From assembly GCA_022842445.1 (NCBI GenBank), contig JALHPO010000004.1, positions 186,001 to 250,000 on the forward strand: a stretch of 64,000 nucleotides of DNA. Reading direction: 5' to 3'. Below the pieces are notes generated by a model. The model saw only the letters and a list, made by a program, of their open reading frames with translations, was not told where the DNA came from and did not search any database. The stretch comes from Nitrospira sp. Lineage in GTDB: Bacteria; Nitrospirota; Nitrospiria; Nitrospirales; Nitrospiraceae. Made by a program: the position numbers and the translations under genes. This document shows positions 53,362 through 64,000 of this stretch, one piece after another. Every line of letters starts with the position of its first letter. Positions within the stretch are counted from its first letter, which is position 1.

Positions 53362-54297
53362 CTAACGACCCCGTCCCCCTGGCACTCCGACATAGTCCTC
53401 GCCCGAAGACTTCGGAGCCGACATACCCGCCGCACCGGCTCCCGCGACCGCCATGGCAACCGGGGAGACGCCGGCCTGCCCTGATTCAACCGGCTTTTTT
53501 TTACCGAAACATTTGGCGCCGAAAATGCCGACCCAGTAGAGCAGAAACATCGGGCCGGCCATCAGGCACTGATTGAACGGATCGGGAGTCGGCGTGAGAA
53601 TCGCGGCGATGATGAACGACCCCAGTAACGCCCACTTCCAGTACCGGATCAGAAACGGCGCGTCGACCCACCCCAGCTTGGCCATGAGCGTCAGCGCCAG
53701 CGGCACTTCGAAAATCAGTCCGAACACCAGCAGGAACCACAGGGAAAACCCGACATATTGCGCAATCGAGATTTGCGGGACAAATCCGGCATTCACCCCG
53801 TATGAAATCAGGAAATTCAACGCAAACGGGAGCACGAAGAAAAACGAAAATGCCGCCCCCGTGTAAAACGCCGCCCCACTCACAAAAACAAACGGCCCTA
53901 CAAACCGCCGCTCCTGGGCATGCAATCCGGGCACGATGAACCGCCAAACTTCATGCAGGATGTAGGGAGCCGCCAGAACGACGGCGAACAATCCTGCAAC
54001 CTTGACGTTCTGCCACAACGCCTCGGCCGGCGCGAGAAAGACGAACGGCACGGTCGGCAGATCGGTCGGCTCCCAGGATAACGCGCTGGGAACGAACATG
54101 TTCTGCAGGGGCACGCGGAGCCATTTGACCAAGGCATCGGCATAGAAAAATGTCCCCACAAACACGACCGCCGTGACGATCACCGCACGGGTCAGCCGCA
54201 CCTGGAATTCCACCAGGTGCTCCATGACCGGCATCTTTTTGTCTTCCAGCGGCTTGAACACCGAATCCTGCAGCCACTGGGTAACCTTGTTCAGCAC
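53362..54297 (-). CDS. tatC: Sec-independent (Tat) protein translocase subunit TatC
   Basis: A protein of 311 residues with six membrane helices. Conserved blocks include MPVMEHLVEFQVRLTRAV, HEVWRFIVPGLHAQERR, FEVPLALTLMAKLGWV and ILTPTPDPFNQ. The C-terminal tail beyond about residue 265 (KKKPVESGQAG onward) is longer than usual. TatC receives folded twin-arginine substrates such as molybdoenzymes, which fits the adjacent moeA, mobB and mrp. No tatA or tatB lies in the window. Confidence 0.93.
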   Translation of the reverse strand: MLNKVTQWLQDSVFKPLEDKKMPVMEHLVEFQVRLTRAVIVTAVVFVGTFFYADALVKWLRVPLQNMFVPSALSWEPTDLPTVPFVFLAPAEALWQNVKVAGLFAVVLAAPYILHEVWRFIVPGLHAQERRFVGPFVFVSGAAFYTGAAFSFFFVLPFALNFLISYGVNAGFVPQISIAQYVGFSLWFLLVFGLIFEVPLALTLMAKLGWVDAPFLIRYWKWALLGSFIIAAILTPTPDPFNQCLMAGPMFLLYWVGIFGAKCFGKKKPVESGQAGVSPVAMAVAGAGAAGMSAPKSSGEDYVGVPGGRGR

Positions 54298-54381
54298 AGG
54301 CCCTCACGAGATACAATCCACCGGTCAGACATCTCACAAACTAACCCGCGCGACCGAGGCGCAAGCGATGCGCCCGCCCTC

Positions 54382-55893
<1,512 letters not shown>

Positions 55894-55981
55894 AACTGGG
55901 TTCCTCCAGAAGGTTGGTCTTAATTCCCGCGAAAACAAACGGCACCGGCAACGGCCGGCCCCGCTCCAACGAGATCGTACC

Positions 55982-58060
55982 ATGATCGAGACCGGCCCGC
56001 ACTCGCGGCAAACGATCGCCTACTCGAACGGTGTATCTTACACTAACCTTTCCTTGGGCTTCAAAGAGGAAAAGTCCTCGCCAACGGCTGAACCACCCGC
56101 CGTGGCGGGGCGTGCTCCGGTTGCTTTCACCGGATATTTCCAGTACGGTGCCGACGATACGCGTAAGAGTTTCCTGATAGGCCCAGAATTGACCCTCTCC
56201 GGAAAGAAATCTGCCGGTCGAATCCGGTATGCCGCCTGCCTATCCCTCATCGGATGCGCCGTGCTTATGATTGCCGGATGCACCCGCCACCTCCAATTTC
56301 CCCCGATGGGAGACCCGCTGCCCTCTGCGGTAAAACTGGTGTTGCCTCCCACGCTCAAGGAGCAGTCGCTTCGCTATACCGATTCGTGCGGACAGCCTGA
56401 AGAAATCCCGTTCGGCCGCCAAGTCGAGGAGGCGTTGCTCGAAGGAGCCCATCGAACCTTCCAAACGGTGATCTATGAAGGCATGCCAAACAAGACCGCA
56501 ACCCCGGATCATGTGGTGAAAATCGATTTTCTCGACTGGTCGTTCGATCTCAACAAAGATGCGCTGTATGACCGGGCTCCCGCCACCTTGCAGATGAATG
56601 CGATGGCGCGGGTCTATGACAAGGCCGGCGTCTTACTGCGGGAAACCGAAATCAAAGTCTCCCGTCGTGAGCGGCTGCGACTCGAACAACTCGCCAAAAA
56701 TTGTGATTACATCATCGATCCTTTCCTTCGCGATACGGTCATCGAGTTCGCGTCGAAAACCTTCCTGGACACGAGAGTCGCACTCGGAGAACCGCCCCCC
56801 TCTCCTCCAGCAGCCCAGGCCTTCCCGTCAGATCCACCGGTCCTTTCATCCAAGAGTTCTCCTTCCTCGCCGACGGGAACGCTCTCGACATCGAAACTTC
56901 AGTTCAAAGCCCTGCTGCTCGACGAGAACGGCAACTTGATTTTGGAAGGCGGCGAGCATGTGCGCGTGCGGGTGGACATCATCAACACCGGCATGAATCC
57001 GATTCAGAATGCCTCGGCCACACTGACGGGCACACCGTCGATCATCGGGCAATTCCCCGCGACAACCTTGTCGATCCCGCCGCTGCAACCGGGGCAAACG
57101 AAATCCCTGGAGTTCATAGCAACCCTGCCTCCCACAACCAGGCCGCAACAGGCCGAGATTCGCGTGGCCGTCACCGAATCGGGAGGAGCCGTCGCGCCGC
57201 CCCAAACGCTTTCACTGACGATTCAGCCGGCAGGCGCCGGAGCAGACGATGTGGACCAGATTCCCACCCGAAGGCCAGGCTTTCAACAGCCCCACGTCTA
57301 CCTGGTGTCGATCGGAGTCGGAGCCTATCGCGATCCCAAACTCACGCCCCGCCGCTATGCGGCGATGGATGCGGAGACGGTCGCCAACTATTTCCAGTCA
57401 CTCGGCGGCCTGCCCTCCTCCAACGTCAAGCTGCTGCAAAACTTGAAGGCCCTCCATACCGACATCGACGACGTGTTGTTCGACTGGCTCCCGCTGCATA
57501 TGGCTGAGAACGCTGTCGTAATCATCTATTTTTCCGGACAGGCGTTGGTCACACCAACCGGCGACGTACTCCTGGCTCCCTACGACGGAAGTCTCGCCGC
57601 AACAGCACGGCTCTATCCGCTGAGAGATATCGAGTCGGCCCTCGCCAGGCTCAAGGCCAAACAGGCTATTTTCTTGTTCGACGGCATGGTGTCCAAGCTT
57701 CGTGGGGATGCCAAGGGAAAATCCGCGTCACCCCGTTGGGAACTGGGGATCGGAAATGTAGTCGGGCTGATCGGAGGCACTGACTTTACGAAGGGAGTGG
57801 AAGACGACCAACATCGCCACGGCCTATTTACCTACTATCTCTTGAAGGGACTGCGAGGAGACGCGGACACAAATCGAGACGGCACAGTCACACTCGGCGA
57901 AACGAGTGCGTATGTACGCCAGAAAGTTTCGTGGGCGGCAAAAATACAGTTCAACTCAGACCAACACCCTCAAACGTTTCCCCTCCTTAAGCCAGAGGAC
58001 ACCGCTGCATCTCTTGTGCTCTCCAAACCAGCCTCCATGACCGGCGTGGAAACACCCTGA
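55982..58060 (+). CDS. Lipoprotein with a catalytically dead caspase-like domain
   Basis: Up to 692 residues. A lipoprotein signal ([15 protein letters not shown]) lies about 80 residues in, so the true start may be the TTG at 56189. A middle beta domain ([17 protein letters not shown] to ADDVDQIP) is shared with the next gene. The C-terminal third has a C14 caspase fold ([50 protein letters not shown]). The catalytic His of the usual YFSGHG is Gln, and the catalytic Cys of the usual D-x-C is Met. It is therefore a pseudo-enzyme, perhaps a scaffold. Divergent from degP with a shared short promoter region. Confidence 0.75.
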   Translation: MIETGPHSRQTIAYSNGVSYTNLSLGFKEEKSSPTAEPPAVAGRAPVAFTGYFQYGADDTRKSFLIGPELTLSGKKSAGRIRYAACLSLIGCAVLMIAGCTRHLQFPPMGDPLPSAVKLVLPPTLKEQSLRYTDSCGQPEEIPFGRQVEEALLEGAHRTFQTVIYEGMPNKTATPDHVVKIDFLDWSFDLNKDALYDRAPATLQMNAMARVYDKAGVLLRETEIKVSRRERLRLEQLAKNCDYIIDPFLRDTVIEFASKTFLDTRVALGEPPPSPPAAQAFPSDPPVLSSKSSPSSPTGTLSTSKLQFKALLLDENGNLILEGGEHVRVRVDIINTGMNPIQNASATLTGTPSIIGQFPATTLSIPPLQPGQTKSLEFIATLPPTTRPQQAEIRVAVTESGGAVAPPQTLSLTIQPAGAGADDVDQIPTRRPGFQQPHVYLVSIGVGAYRDPKLTPRRYAAMDAETVANYFQSLGGLPSSNVKLLQNLKALHTDIDDVLFDWLPLHMAENAVVIIYFSGQALVTPTGDVLLAPYDGSLAATARLYPLRDIESALARLKAKQAIFLFDGMVSKLRGDAKGKSASPRWELGIGNVVGLIGGTDFTKGVEDDQHRHGLFTYYLLKGLRGDADTNRDGTVTLGETSAYVRQKVSWAAKIQFNSDQHPQTFPLLKPEDTAASLVLSKPASMTGVETP

Positions 58061-58211
58061 CCTCCATGAGATCAGGAGAACCTGGGTTCAAGTGTAGCGT
58101 TTCTGCTGGAGAAATTCAGAAGGTCCCCGTGTTGTCTGCCAGTGGATAACCAGTTGCTTTTGCATTATATGTCCAGTACGGTGGCGTGAAACTGTCGCAA
58201 CAGGCTTAGTC

Positions 58212-58868
58212 GTGACCCCTCACAGAACGACACCTTCACTCCGATCATTCTCCGCCGCACATCTGACCCTGGCCGGATGTACCCTCCTGCTGAGCCCCGG
58301 ATGCGCCTGGCACCCGGAAGTCCCTCCCAAGGGAGAAGCACTGCCCTCTACGGTCACCCTTGAGGCATCTCCCTCCATCACCACCTCTGCGTCGCAGTCG
58401 AAGCTTCGCTTTAAAGCCCTACTGCTCGACGAGAACGGCAATTTGTTTCTGGAGAGCGGCGAACGGATTCGGGTGCGCGTCGATGTCGTCAATACCGGCT
58501 CGATCCCGATCCAGAATGCCTCGGCTTCCCTCACCGGCACACCGTCGGTCATCGGACAATTTTCGGCGAGAACCCTGACAATTCCACCGCTGCAACCGGG
58601 AGAAACCACGCCGCTGGAGTTCGCGGCAACCTTGCCCTCAAGCCCTCAGCCGCAACAAGTCGAGATCCGTGTGTCCGTCACCGAAGCCGGGGGAGCCGCT
58701 GCACGGCCTCAGGCGCTGCTGTTCATCATTCAGCCGGCTGGCGCCGGAGCAGACGATGTGGATCAGATTCCACCTCTGGTTTCGGATTTCCACCACCCCC
58801 CAATCCTACGTAGTCTTCATGCTCGTCTTATCCAGACTCACCACTCTGACCGGCACCGAACACCCTGA
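58212..58868 (+). CDS. Truncated tandem paralogue of the pseudocaspase lipoprotein
   Basis: A protein of 218 residues with a lipoprotein signal (LTLAGCTLLLSPGC) and the same middle domain as the preceding gene ([17 protein letters not shown] to ADDVDQIP). After that the frame diverges: in the other frame TPQSYVVFMLVLS matches [12 protein letters not shown], next to a C-run (near 58795) that suggests a frameshift. The whole caspase domain is otherwise missing. It starts at a GTG (58212). A copy of the upstream sequence (58153-58186) also matches 56120-56154. The gap 58869-59241 holds no gene, only a terminator. Confidence 0.65.
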   Translation: MTPHRTTPSLRSFSAAHLTLAGCTLLLSPGCAWHPEVPPKGEALPSTVTLEASPSITTSASQSKLRFKALLLDENGNLFLESGERIRVRVDVVNTGSIPIQNASASLTGTPSVIGQFSARTLTIPPLQPGETTPLEFAATLPSSPQPQQVEIRVSVTEAGGAAARPQALLFIIQPAGAGADDVDQIPPLVSDFHHPPILRSLHARLIQTHHSDRHRTP

Positions 58869-59143
58869 CCATCCTGATTCATCAGCAAAAACTCCAAAGT
58901 GCATAAAGTGATGTACGCCCCCAGCAGACACCACACTTTCCAGTCTCTCTTACTCCACCGATATCCGCAGAGTCTGTGAAGCGCAGTTACGGAGCGGATC
59001 GTGAATCGTGCATGGCGCAGAAATAGTGATTCGGCTGTGCCCCCCGGCCTCTGTTGTTCCGGTATCCTCTACACGCTCTACCCTGAACGTAATGTCTCGA
59101 CCCATCCTTCACCCGCACCCCGTCGTCGTTTCACACAAAAAAA

Positions 59144-59167
59144 GGGTGGGGAGTTGCCTCCCCACCC
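59144..59167 (-). terminator. Rho-independent terminator of the repeat-rich secreted gene
   Basis: Perfect 10-bp stem GGGTGGGGAG / CTCCCCACCC with a 4-base loop, followed on the minus strand by seven Ts. Confidence 0.9.
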
Positions 59168-59241
59168 TGCTCGATTTGCACTAATCTCGGCGGAGGGCAA
59201 TGATGCCCCTCTACCGACGCTCAGCTTCTCTCGGCTTCTTC

Positions 59242-61032
59242 TTATGGACTCGTCACCTGTAAGTTGAGCTTACCGGTGGCAGGCGCCATCGGACTGATCG
59301 TGATCGTGTAGAGATCCGGGGTTAGCAGTGTCACCGGGTTCAGCGCAAAGCTCGTCTCTGATCTCGTCATCTCCGTCTGCAAGATGCCGCTTCGGGTATA
59401 GAGGCTCACGGTTACGCCGCTAAACGTATTGCCGGTGACCTTGACCGTGACCTGTTGGTTCCCAGGTCCTGCCAGTGTATAGCGGGCATTCTGGCCGGCC
59501 CGGCTGATTATCACCGGCGTAGGGGCTGTATTGATCGTCACTGAACCCGCGACTTCCGTCGACGGGGTCACGGTAATGGCCCCGGTGTGGGTACTGGTTG
59601 GATCGACAACAATGGTATAGGTACCGGTGGCCGGCAAGGGGCTCGATGCTTTCAACCCTCCACCGCCCCGGCCCACAGTGGTCGAGGCTAAGACCGTCCC
59701 ATCCTGGTTGAGGAGTGTGATCGTGCTCGATGTGACCGTGACAGACGAAAACCCTAGATTTACCCATTGTCCGGCCGCACCGCTAAACGTATAGCGCGCC
59801 GTGCTGCCCGGCTTGGTGAAATTGATGGGCACCGGGGGGCCGTCCAACGAGACAGTGCCGATGAGCGGAGACGTGAGTGTCAGCGCCATGCTACCTGTGT
59901 TATAGCCGACCGGATCAACCGCGATCGTGTAAGTTCCCGATGCTGGCAACATCGTTGCCGGATCGAGACTGCCGCCGCTGGGACCGACCGTCGTCGAAAC
60001 CAAGGTGGTTCCATCCGGATTCAGCATCGATACGACGCTCGAGGCCGTCGTGACCGAGGTAAGCCCGAGATTCACCCATTGGCCGGCTGTGCCATTGAAC
60101 GTATAGCGGGCTCGCTGGCCTGGCACGCTCAGGGTCGACGTCACTGGCGCTTCATTGATCGAAATGGTGCCGGAAATATCCGGAGTATTGTAGAGCGCGA
60201 GTGTTGCATGACCAAGATCGATATGCCCTGGATCGATCAGCACAGCATAGGTGCCGGACGTTGGAAGAACCTGTGTGTCAATCACAGCACCCTGCGATCC
60301 AAACGAAGTCGGCGTGCCCAGAACGCCTCCATCCGGCTTGAGAATGGAAAGGTATCCGCTTTCGACCGTGACCCCGCTCAGTTGCAGACTCACCGTCTGG
60401 CCGGTGGTGCCGGCAAATGTATAACGGGCATTCTGGCCGAACCGTCCAAAGGCAATCGGGACTGCGGCGCCTTGCGGAGTGATCTCGCCCGTCAATTCAG
60501 TCGAAACTGTGACGGTGACATCGCCGGTATAGCTCTCACCCGGACTGATTACGATCGTATAGGTGCCGGACGACGGAAGTGCCGCCAAATCGAGACTGCC
60601 GCCCTTGGGTGAAAATGACGCAGCCTTCGTGGCCATTGACTCAGGGGCCGGCTTATAGGCCGTCCAATAGTAGTGCGTCACCGGGGAGGCGACAATGCTC
60701 ATCAACGCGCCGTCCGGTCCATAAACCGACGCGCGTCCTTGCGTCAGCGTCGCACCGCTAAAGCCGATATTGATTCTCTGACCGGCCACACCGTCAAATA
60801 CCATCAAGCCGTTCTTTTTTGGGGTCTTAATCGACGCGGTAACGGGGGGACCATCAACTGTGATGCGGCCTGTATATTCGATACTCGCAGCCACAATGCC
60901 AGGGGGTGGGGTGATATCGCCAGCATAACTGATATCCGCGACGATACTGGGGAGGAGTCCTGCAAACACAATCCCGAGCGCTGCTGTTGCCGCTCGCGCC
61001 CGGCACTTCACCCTCTGCCACAAGCTGCGCAT
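59242..61032 (-). CDS. Exported protein of tandem PPC-like repeats
   Basis: A protein of 596 residues with a signal peptide (AATAALGIVFAGLLPSIVAD). Five repeats of about 100 residues follow, each with ARYTFxGTAGQWVNLGxSSV, then GTYTIVVDPxxxxTG and a TLT/TVT strand. This is the bacterial pre-peptidase C-terminal (PPC) type beta-sandwich. No catalytic domain is present; the protein may coat the cell or bind a partner. It has its own terminator and no co-transcribed neighbour. Confidence 0.75.
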   Translation of the reverse strand: MRSLWQRVKCRARAATAALGIVFAGLLPSIVADISYAGDITPPPGIVAASIEYTGRITVDGPPVTASIKTPKKNGLMVFDGVAGQRINIGFSGATLTQGRASVYGPDGALMSIVASPVTHYYWTAYKPAPESMATKAASFSPKGGSLDLAALPSSGTYTIVISPGESYTGDVTVTVSTELTGEITPQGAAVPIAFGRFGQNARYTFAGTTGQTVSLQLSGVTVESGYLSILKPDGGVLGTPTSFGSQGAVIDTQVLPTSGTYAVLIDPGHIDLGHATLALYNTPDISGTISINEAPVTSTLSVPGQRARYTFNGTAGQWVNLGLTSVTTASSVVSMLNPDGTTLVSTTVGPSGGSLDPATMLPASGTYTIAVDPVGYNTGSMALTLTSPLIGTVSLDGPPVPINFTKPGSTARYTFSGAAGQWVNLGFSSVTVTSSTITLLNQDGTVLASTTVGRGGGGLKASSPLPATGTYTIVVDPTSTHTGAITVTPSTEVAGSVTINTAPTPVIISRAGQNARYTLAGPGNQQVTVKVTGNTFSGVTVSLYTRSGILQTEMTRSETSFALNPVTLLTPDLYTITISPMAPATGKLNLQVTSP

Positions 61033-61345
61033 AGTCGCTCTCCTATTCGTTAAGCATGATATCCACCGGTTCCCTCAACCACCCGCTGGCGTACCCACTG
61101 TCATGGATCACGTCCGCACGCGGATCTGTACGGGCGACTCTATACGCTTTTTTCGTACGAGACGCAATCCCTGAATGATTGTGCGGGTGGTCAAATCGCT
61201 CCCCTCATTGGAGGGGGTACGGGCTCAAAGCGTATCAGGACATGGTACCTGTACAGCCACAAGCCTGCGCAAAAACAGGAAGATCCGGTGAGCGGCAACG
61301 CACGGCCTGCGGGAGGCCTCAGTAATTCCGTGGTTCTAAAAAAAA

Positions 61346-61373
61346 GAGGGCGGGAAGTTTCCTTCCCACCCTC
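61346..61373 (-). terminator. Rho-independent terminator of the cytochrome c gene
   Basis: Stem GAGGGCGGGAAG / CTTCCCACCCTC (one mismatch) with a 4-base loop and eight Ts on the minus strand. Confidence 0.88.
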
Positions 61374-61398
61374 TTTTCAGCCACAAGGCTGGAATCGA

Positions 61399-61845
61399 TT
61401 ACTCGCCCTTGCAGAAGCTCCGCTCGTAGTTGATGATGTGCCAGGCTTCTTCTTCCGTCACCGCAGCCGGAATCAAGGACACCATACCGGTGCCCGGGCT
61501 GCCGTTCTTGATCACCCACATCAGCTCGCCGTCTTTCCGCTTCTTGTGGAACTTGCAGTTGGTGAAATCACGCGGGCTCGGATTCAGCATGGCGCCGGCA
61601 GGACCATTGCCCTTGCCTTCCTTGCCATGGCAATTGAAGCAGGTGCCCTTGCCCTCGTAAAACGCCTTTCCCTTGGCGATGCTCTCCGGGGTCGCCTCAA
61701 CCGGATTCTTCACGGCCTTTGCGTCGGCCATCTGTTCCGCCGGAACGCGCGGCTTGGTCGGATCTTTTTCTTCCGCTCCGACGATTGAGACCGACAACAG
61801 CATCAGCGCTGCACTGACTCCCACAAACTTAGACAGATACCCCAT
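61399..61845 (-). CDS. Small exported cytochrome c
   Basis: A protein of 148 residues with a signal peptide (VGVSAALMLLSVSIVGAEEK). A single heme site, CFNCHGKEGKGNGPAG, and a distal Met (GTGMVSLIPA) give a class I monoheme fold. Extra cysteines (TNCKFHKK, RSFCKGE) may form a disulfide. AAGGAGG lies eight bases before the ATG at 61843-61845. It probably shuttles electrons in the periplasm, for example from nitrite oxidation. Gap 61846-62244 holds no gene. Confidence 0.88.
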   Translation of the reverse strand: MGYLSKFVGVSAALMLLSVSIVGAEEKDPTKPRVPAEQMADAKAVKNPVEATPESIAKGKAFYEGKGTCFNCHGKEGKGNGPAGAMLNPSPRDFTNCKFHKKRKDGELMWVIKNGSPGTGMVSLIPAAVTEEEAWHIINYERSFCKGE

Positions 61846-62244
61846 CACTTAATCCTCCTTTATGTTGAACCCACCGCACATGATGTCGGCATAATGCCGC
61901 TGGCTGAATGATTCGTCTCGTAAAAATCAGGCAAAACGGACGGACTATACCAACGCCTTTTAATTCCTGTCAAGAAATCGTCCTCCGCCCTTTTTCAATC
62001 TATCCTTCCACTCGATCATAAGGAAGATCAAACGTCGTGCCAGCGTCTGCAGAATAAGATTCGTGGCAATCCAATCACTTACAAACAGGGTACCACACAC
62101 TGCTTCACTTTCGTGACACCTTTGCGCCTCAGTCCTATCCTCCATGCCTCATAGTTCGAGGCAAATCACTGTGACTGCCGGAAAAGGCTTAGGGATAGTC
62201 GGGAGGGAAGAGAGAAACACAAGCTCCTGGCACGATGAGCCACG

Positions 62245-63162
62245 TTACCGTTTAAGGAGAATTTCCCGCGCAACTTTCCCGCTGGGGCCGAATGGCTTCT
62301 GCGGCTTTCCATTTAATTCAGCTTTGACCCCGCCGGCATTGCCCAGCGTCAAAACAAACTGGTCTCGCCCCTTCCATTGCGCTTTCTCACCAGGACGAAG
62401 CAGCGACTCTTGCGGGCTGCCGTTGTCGATTTGCACGACGACCCAGCTCAATTCAGTCGCCTCCAAATCCAGCACCAGCTGGGTATCCGCCATAGCGCCG
62501 GCCGCTTCCAGCGAAATTCCACTCAATGGGCCATCCGTCCCGACTGAAACCGCCGATACGGTTTCAGCCTCCGGCTTCGAAGCGGTAATCGGCGGCGGGG
62601 TGGGCTCAGACCGGCGAGCATCCGGCACTGACGTCGGTGCCGTTGCAACAGGCGCATTCGGCTTCGTCGATTCGGCAGCTGGTTCAGGCTCTTTCGGCAC
62701 GGCTGTACCGGGGACATCCTGGAGCGCCTGAGTGCTCTGTTTGGGAAAGGCCGGCTCCGGCTCCGCCCGCTTCAGCACCGTCGACTGTTCACGGCTCAAA
62801 AGAAAAATCAATGTCAGGACGGCAATGCCGATCGCAACGGCCACCGCTTTTCGATTGGACTGGCGCTTGCGTTCCTCTTCGGCCTGACGGACTTTGAGCC
62901 GTTCCCGTTCATCCTGCTTCTCATAAAAGGTGCCGGCAGACTTGGCAAACCGCTGGATCGCATCTTCCTCATCCAATCCAAGCGACCGCGCGTACGAACG
63001 GACGAATCCACGGGCAAACACCTGATCGGGCAGTTTGGAGAAATTGCCGTCCTCAAGCGCCTTGACGAAGTCGGACCGGATGCGTGTCTTCGACGACACC
63101 TCATCGACCGTCAGTCCCTTGGTCTCCCGGACTTGCCTGAAAAACTCGCCAACCGACTCCAT
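62245..63162 (-). CDS. rodZ: RodZ-like cytoskeletal membrane protein
   Basis: A protein of 305 residues. An N-terminal helix-turn-helix (GEFFRQVRETKGLTVDEVSS, DFVKALEDGNFSKLP), a single transmembrane segment (AVAVAIGIAVLTLIFLL, near 108-124), a Pro/Ala-rich linker and a C-terminal DUF4115 beta domain (ATELSWVVVQIDNGS) match RodZ. It links MreB to the wall-synthesis machinery. It lies 10 bases after the TPR gene on the same strand, the usual order near pilF and rlmN. Confidence 0.85.
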   Translation of the reverse strand: MESVGEFFRQVRETKGLTVDEVSSKTRIRSDFVKALEDGNFSKLPDQVFARGFVRSYARSLGLDEEDAIQRFAKSAGTFYEKQDERERLKVRQAEEERKRQSNRKAVAVAIGIAVLTLIFLLSREQSTVLKRAEPEPAFPKQSTQALQDVPGTAVPKEPEPAAESTKPNAPVATAPTSVPDARRSEPTPPPITASKPEAETVSAVSVGTDGPLSGISLEAAGAMADTQLVLDLEATELSWVVVQIDNGSPQESLLRPGEKAQWKGRDQFVLTLGNAGGVKAELNGKPQKPFGPSGKVAREILLKR

Positions 63163-63172
63163 AGTCCCCCTG

Positions 63173-63877
63173 CTACTTCAGTCGAGCCAATAATTCCGTG
63201 GCGGCCGCCGCATATTCCCCGCCCTTATCAACCGTCGTCACCTTTTTCAGGGCTTCACGCGCCCTCTCCGTATACCCCAATTTGTAGTACACCCGGCCCA
63301 ACTCCAACTGAATCATCGCAGGCGGAACGTTCGAAGGACTTACGGTGATGGCATCTTCAAGCGCTTCCATCGAGCCCTGGAGATCGCCCTGGTGGGCCAG
63401 CGCACGGCCCAGATGAAACCGGGCCAGATCCGGCGTCGGATAGAGCGGATTCGTCAACGCCTTGCGATAGGACTTGATCGCCTCATCCCAACGATTCTGG
63501 TTGGCGAGAACTTGGCCGAGATACGTATGGGCTTCCGAATAATCCTCATCGATATTGATCGCCGCGCGAAACTCCTCTTCGGCCCGCGATAATTTGCCCT
63601 GCAGCGCGTACACATGTCCCAGCGCGTACCGAGAATTTTTGTTGTTAGGATTCAGCTGAACGGATTTCTGGAACGAGACAAATGCCTTTTGGCGGTCCCC
63701 TGAAAGGCTGGCCACACCCTCCTGGTAATAGCCTTCTGATTTCGTGGCCATCTCCTCGCTGGTCGCGCAGCCCGCAAACAAATTCGCCGCTCCGATACAA
63801 GCTACCACGCAGCACATCCGTATTACGCGCGCGGCATGCGCAAAACCCGTTTCTTTCACCCGCGTCATTGATGTCAC
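63173..63877 (-). CDS. TPR lipoprotein (PilF/PilW-like)
   Basis: A protein of 234 residues with a lipoprotein-like signal (CCVVACIGAANLFAGC). Four or more TPRs follow (AFVSFQKSVQLNPNNKNSRY, AEEEFRAAINIDEDYSEAHT, IKSYRKALTNPL). The GTG start overlaps the upstream stop as GTGA and has GAGG seven bases before it, so translation is coupled. PilF-type proteins assemble the type IV pilus secretin. Confidence 0.8.
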   Translation of the reverse strand: MTSMTRVKETGFAHAARVIRMCCVVACIGAANLFAGCATSEEMATKSEGYYQEGVASLSGDRQKAFVSFQKSVQLNPNNKNSRYALGHVYALQGKLSRAEEEFRAAINIDEDYSEAHTYLGQVLANQNRWDEAIKSYRKALTNPLYPTPDLARFHLGRALAHQGDLQGSMEALEDAITVSPSNVPPAMIQLELGRVYYKLGYTERAREALKKVTTVDKGGEYAAAATELLARLK

Positions 63878-64000
63878 TGAATATCCTCGAAATGCGTCAA
63901 CCGTTTGAATTCCCGGAACCGAGCTTGAACTTCTTTGTAATCCAGGATTCGCAATCGGTCAAGACTAAAGGATTCTACGGTAAATGACGCCATGACGCTT
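63874..64000 (-). CDS. C-terminal end of an unidentified gene (runs off the window)
   Basis: The last 39 or so codons are visible (MASFTVESFSLDRLRILDY, KEVQARFREFKRLTHFED) and end in a TGA that overlaps the TPR gene's GTG start. Gene order would suggest rlmN here, but the sequence does not match an RlmN C-terminus as I know it. Not identified. Confidence 0.45.
   Translation of the reverse strand, partial: SVMASFTVESFSLDRLRILDYKEVQARFREFKRLTHFEDIQ

Overview
Organism. The window looks like a chromosomal segment of a Nitrospira-type bacterium (Nitrospirota). This is an inference from gene content, not a database match. The pointers are a giant multicopper oxidase, an orphan NuoI, several c-type cytochromes, a DUF3015 lipoprotein, and molybdenum-cofactor, Tat and Mrp genes clustered together. 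Shine-Dalgarno sequences are mostly strong AAGGAGG types. No tRNA, rRNA, CRISPR array or complete insertion sequence was seen.

Region 1 (1-31,500): a stress and envelope accessory island, almost all on the minus strand. It is rich in small secreted or lipid-anchored proteins. It includes uppS (cut by the window edge), a zinc alcohol dehydrogenase, a DUF748 protein, a large catalase with a C-terminal PfpI-like domain, an HtrA-TPR fusion, a csbD-BON-lipoprotein-crystallin operon, a phosphodiesterase-type lipoprotein, PepSY, DUF3015, small CxxC zinc-ribbon proteins, a PAS-like protein, a ferritin-like protein and a Crp/Fnr regulator. Embedded in it (18.3-24.2 kb) is a partial aryl-polyene-like lipid cluster: ACP, LpxL-type acyltransferase, two ketosynthases, a polysaccharide deacetylase and a broken chorismatase. 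Several gene fragments lie between the genes, so the island appears to be undergoing duplication and decay.

Main discovery. Eleven copies of a 16-bp sequence (sense-strand consensus TGAGCAATTKTGAnCA) lie upstream of genes in this island. Each has exactly 21 bp between it and the position of a promoter -10 hexamer, and nine or ten of the eleven have a convincing hexamer there (CATAAT-like or TAnnnT). If the hexamer spans -12 to -7, the motif is centred at -41.5, the classical class II position of Crp/Fnr activators. Orientation follows the gene: nine copies face minus-strand genes and two face the plus-strand lipid cluster. A Crp/Fnr-family regulator gene lies inside the island. This is a candidate undescribed stress regulon linking uppS, katE, csbD/BON, ferritin, zinc-ribbon, PAS and lipid-cluster genes.

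Region 2 (31.5-45.3 kb): secreted small proteins, a 1,580-residue six-cupredoxin oxidase, an APC permease, a PKD-like exported protein, a VapBC-like toxin-antitoxin pair, an HExxH protein, a fourth CxxC zinc-ribbon paralogue and RqcH.

Region 3 (45.5-64 kb): housekeeping and respiratory support. It holds a response regulator, a 2OG-Fe(II) oxygenase, an RRM protein, an ABC exporter and a six-heme cytochrome with mobB, moeA, mrp and tatC (a set that fits maturation and export of molybdoenzymes). A DegP protease follows, then a caspase-fold protein that lacks its catalytic residues with a truncated tandem paralogue, a repeat-rich secreted protein, a small cytochrome c, RodZ and a TPR lipoprotein.
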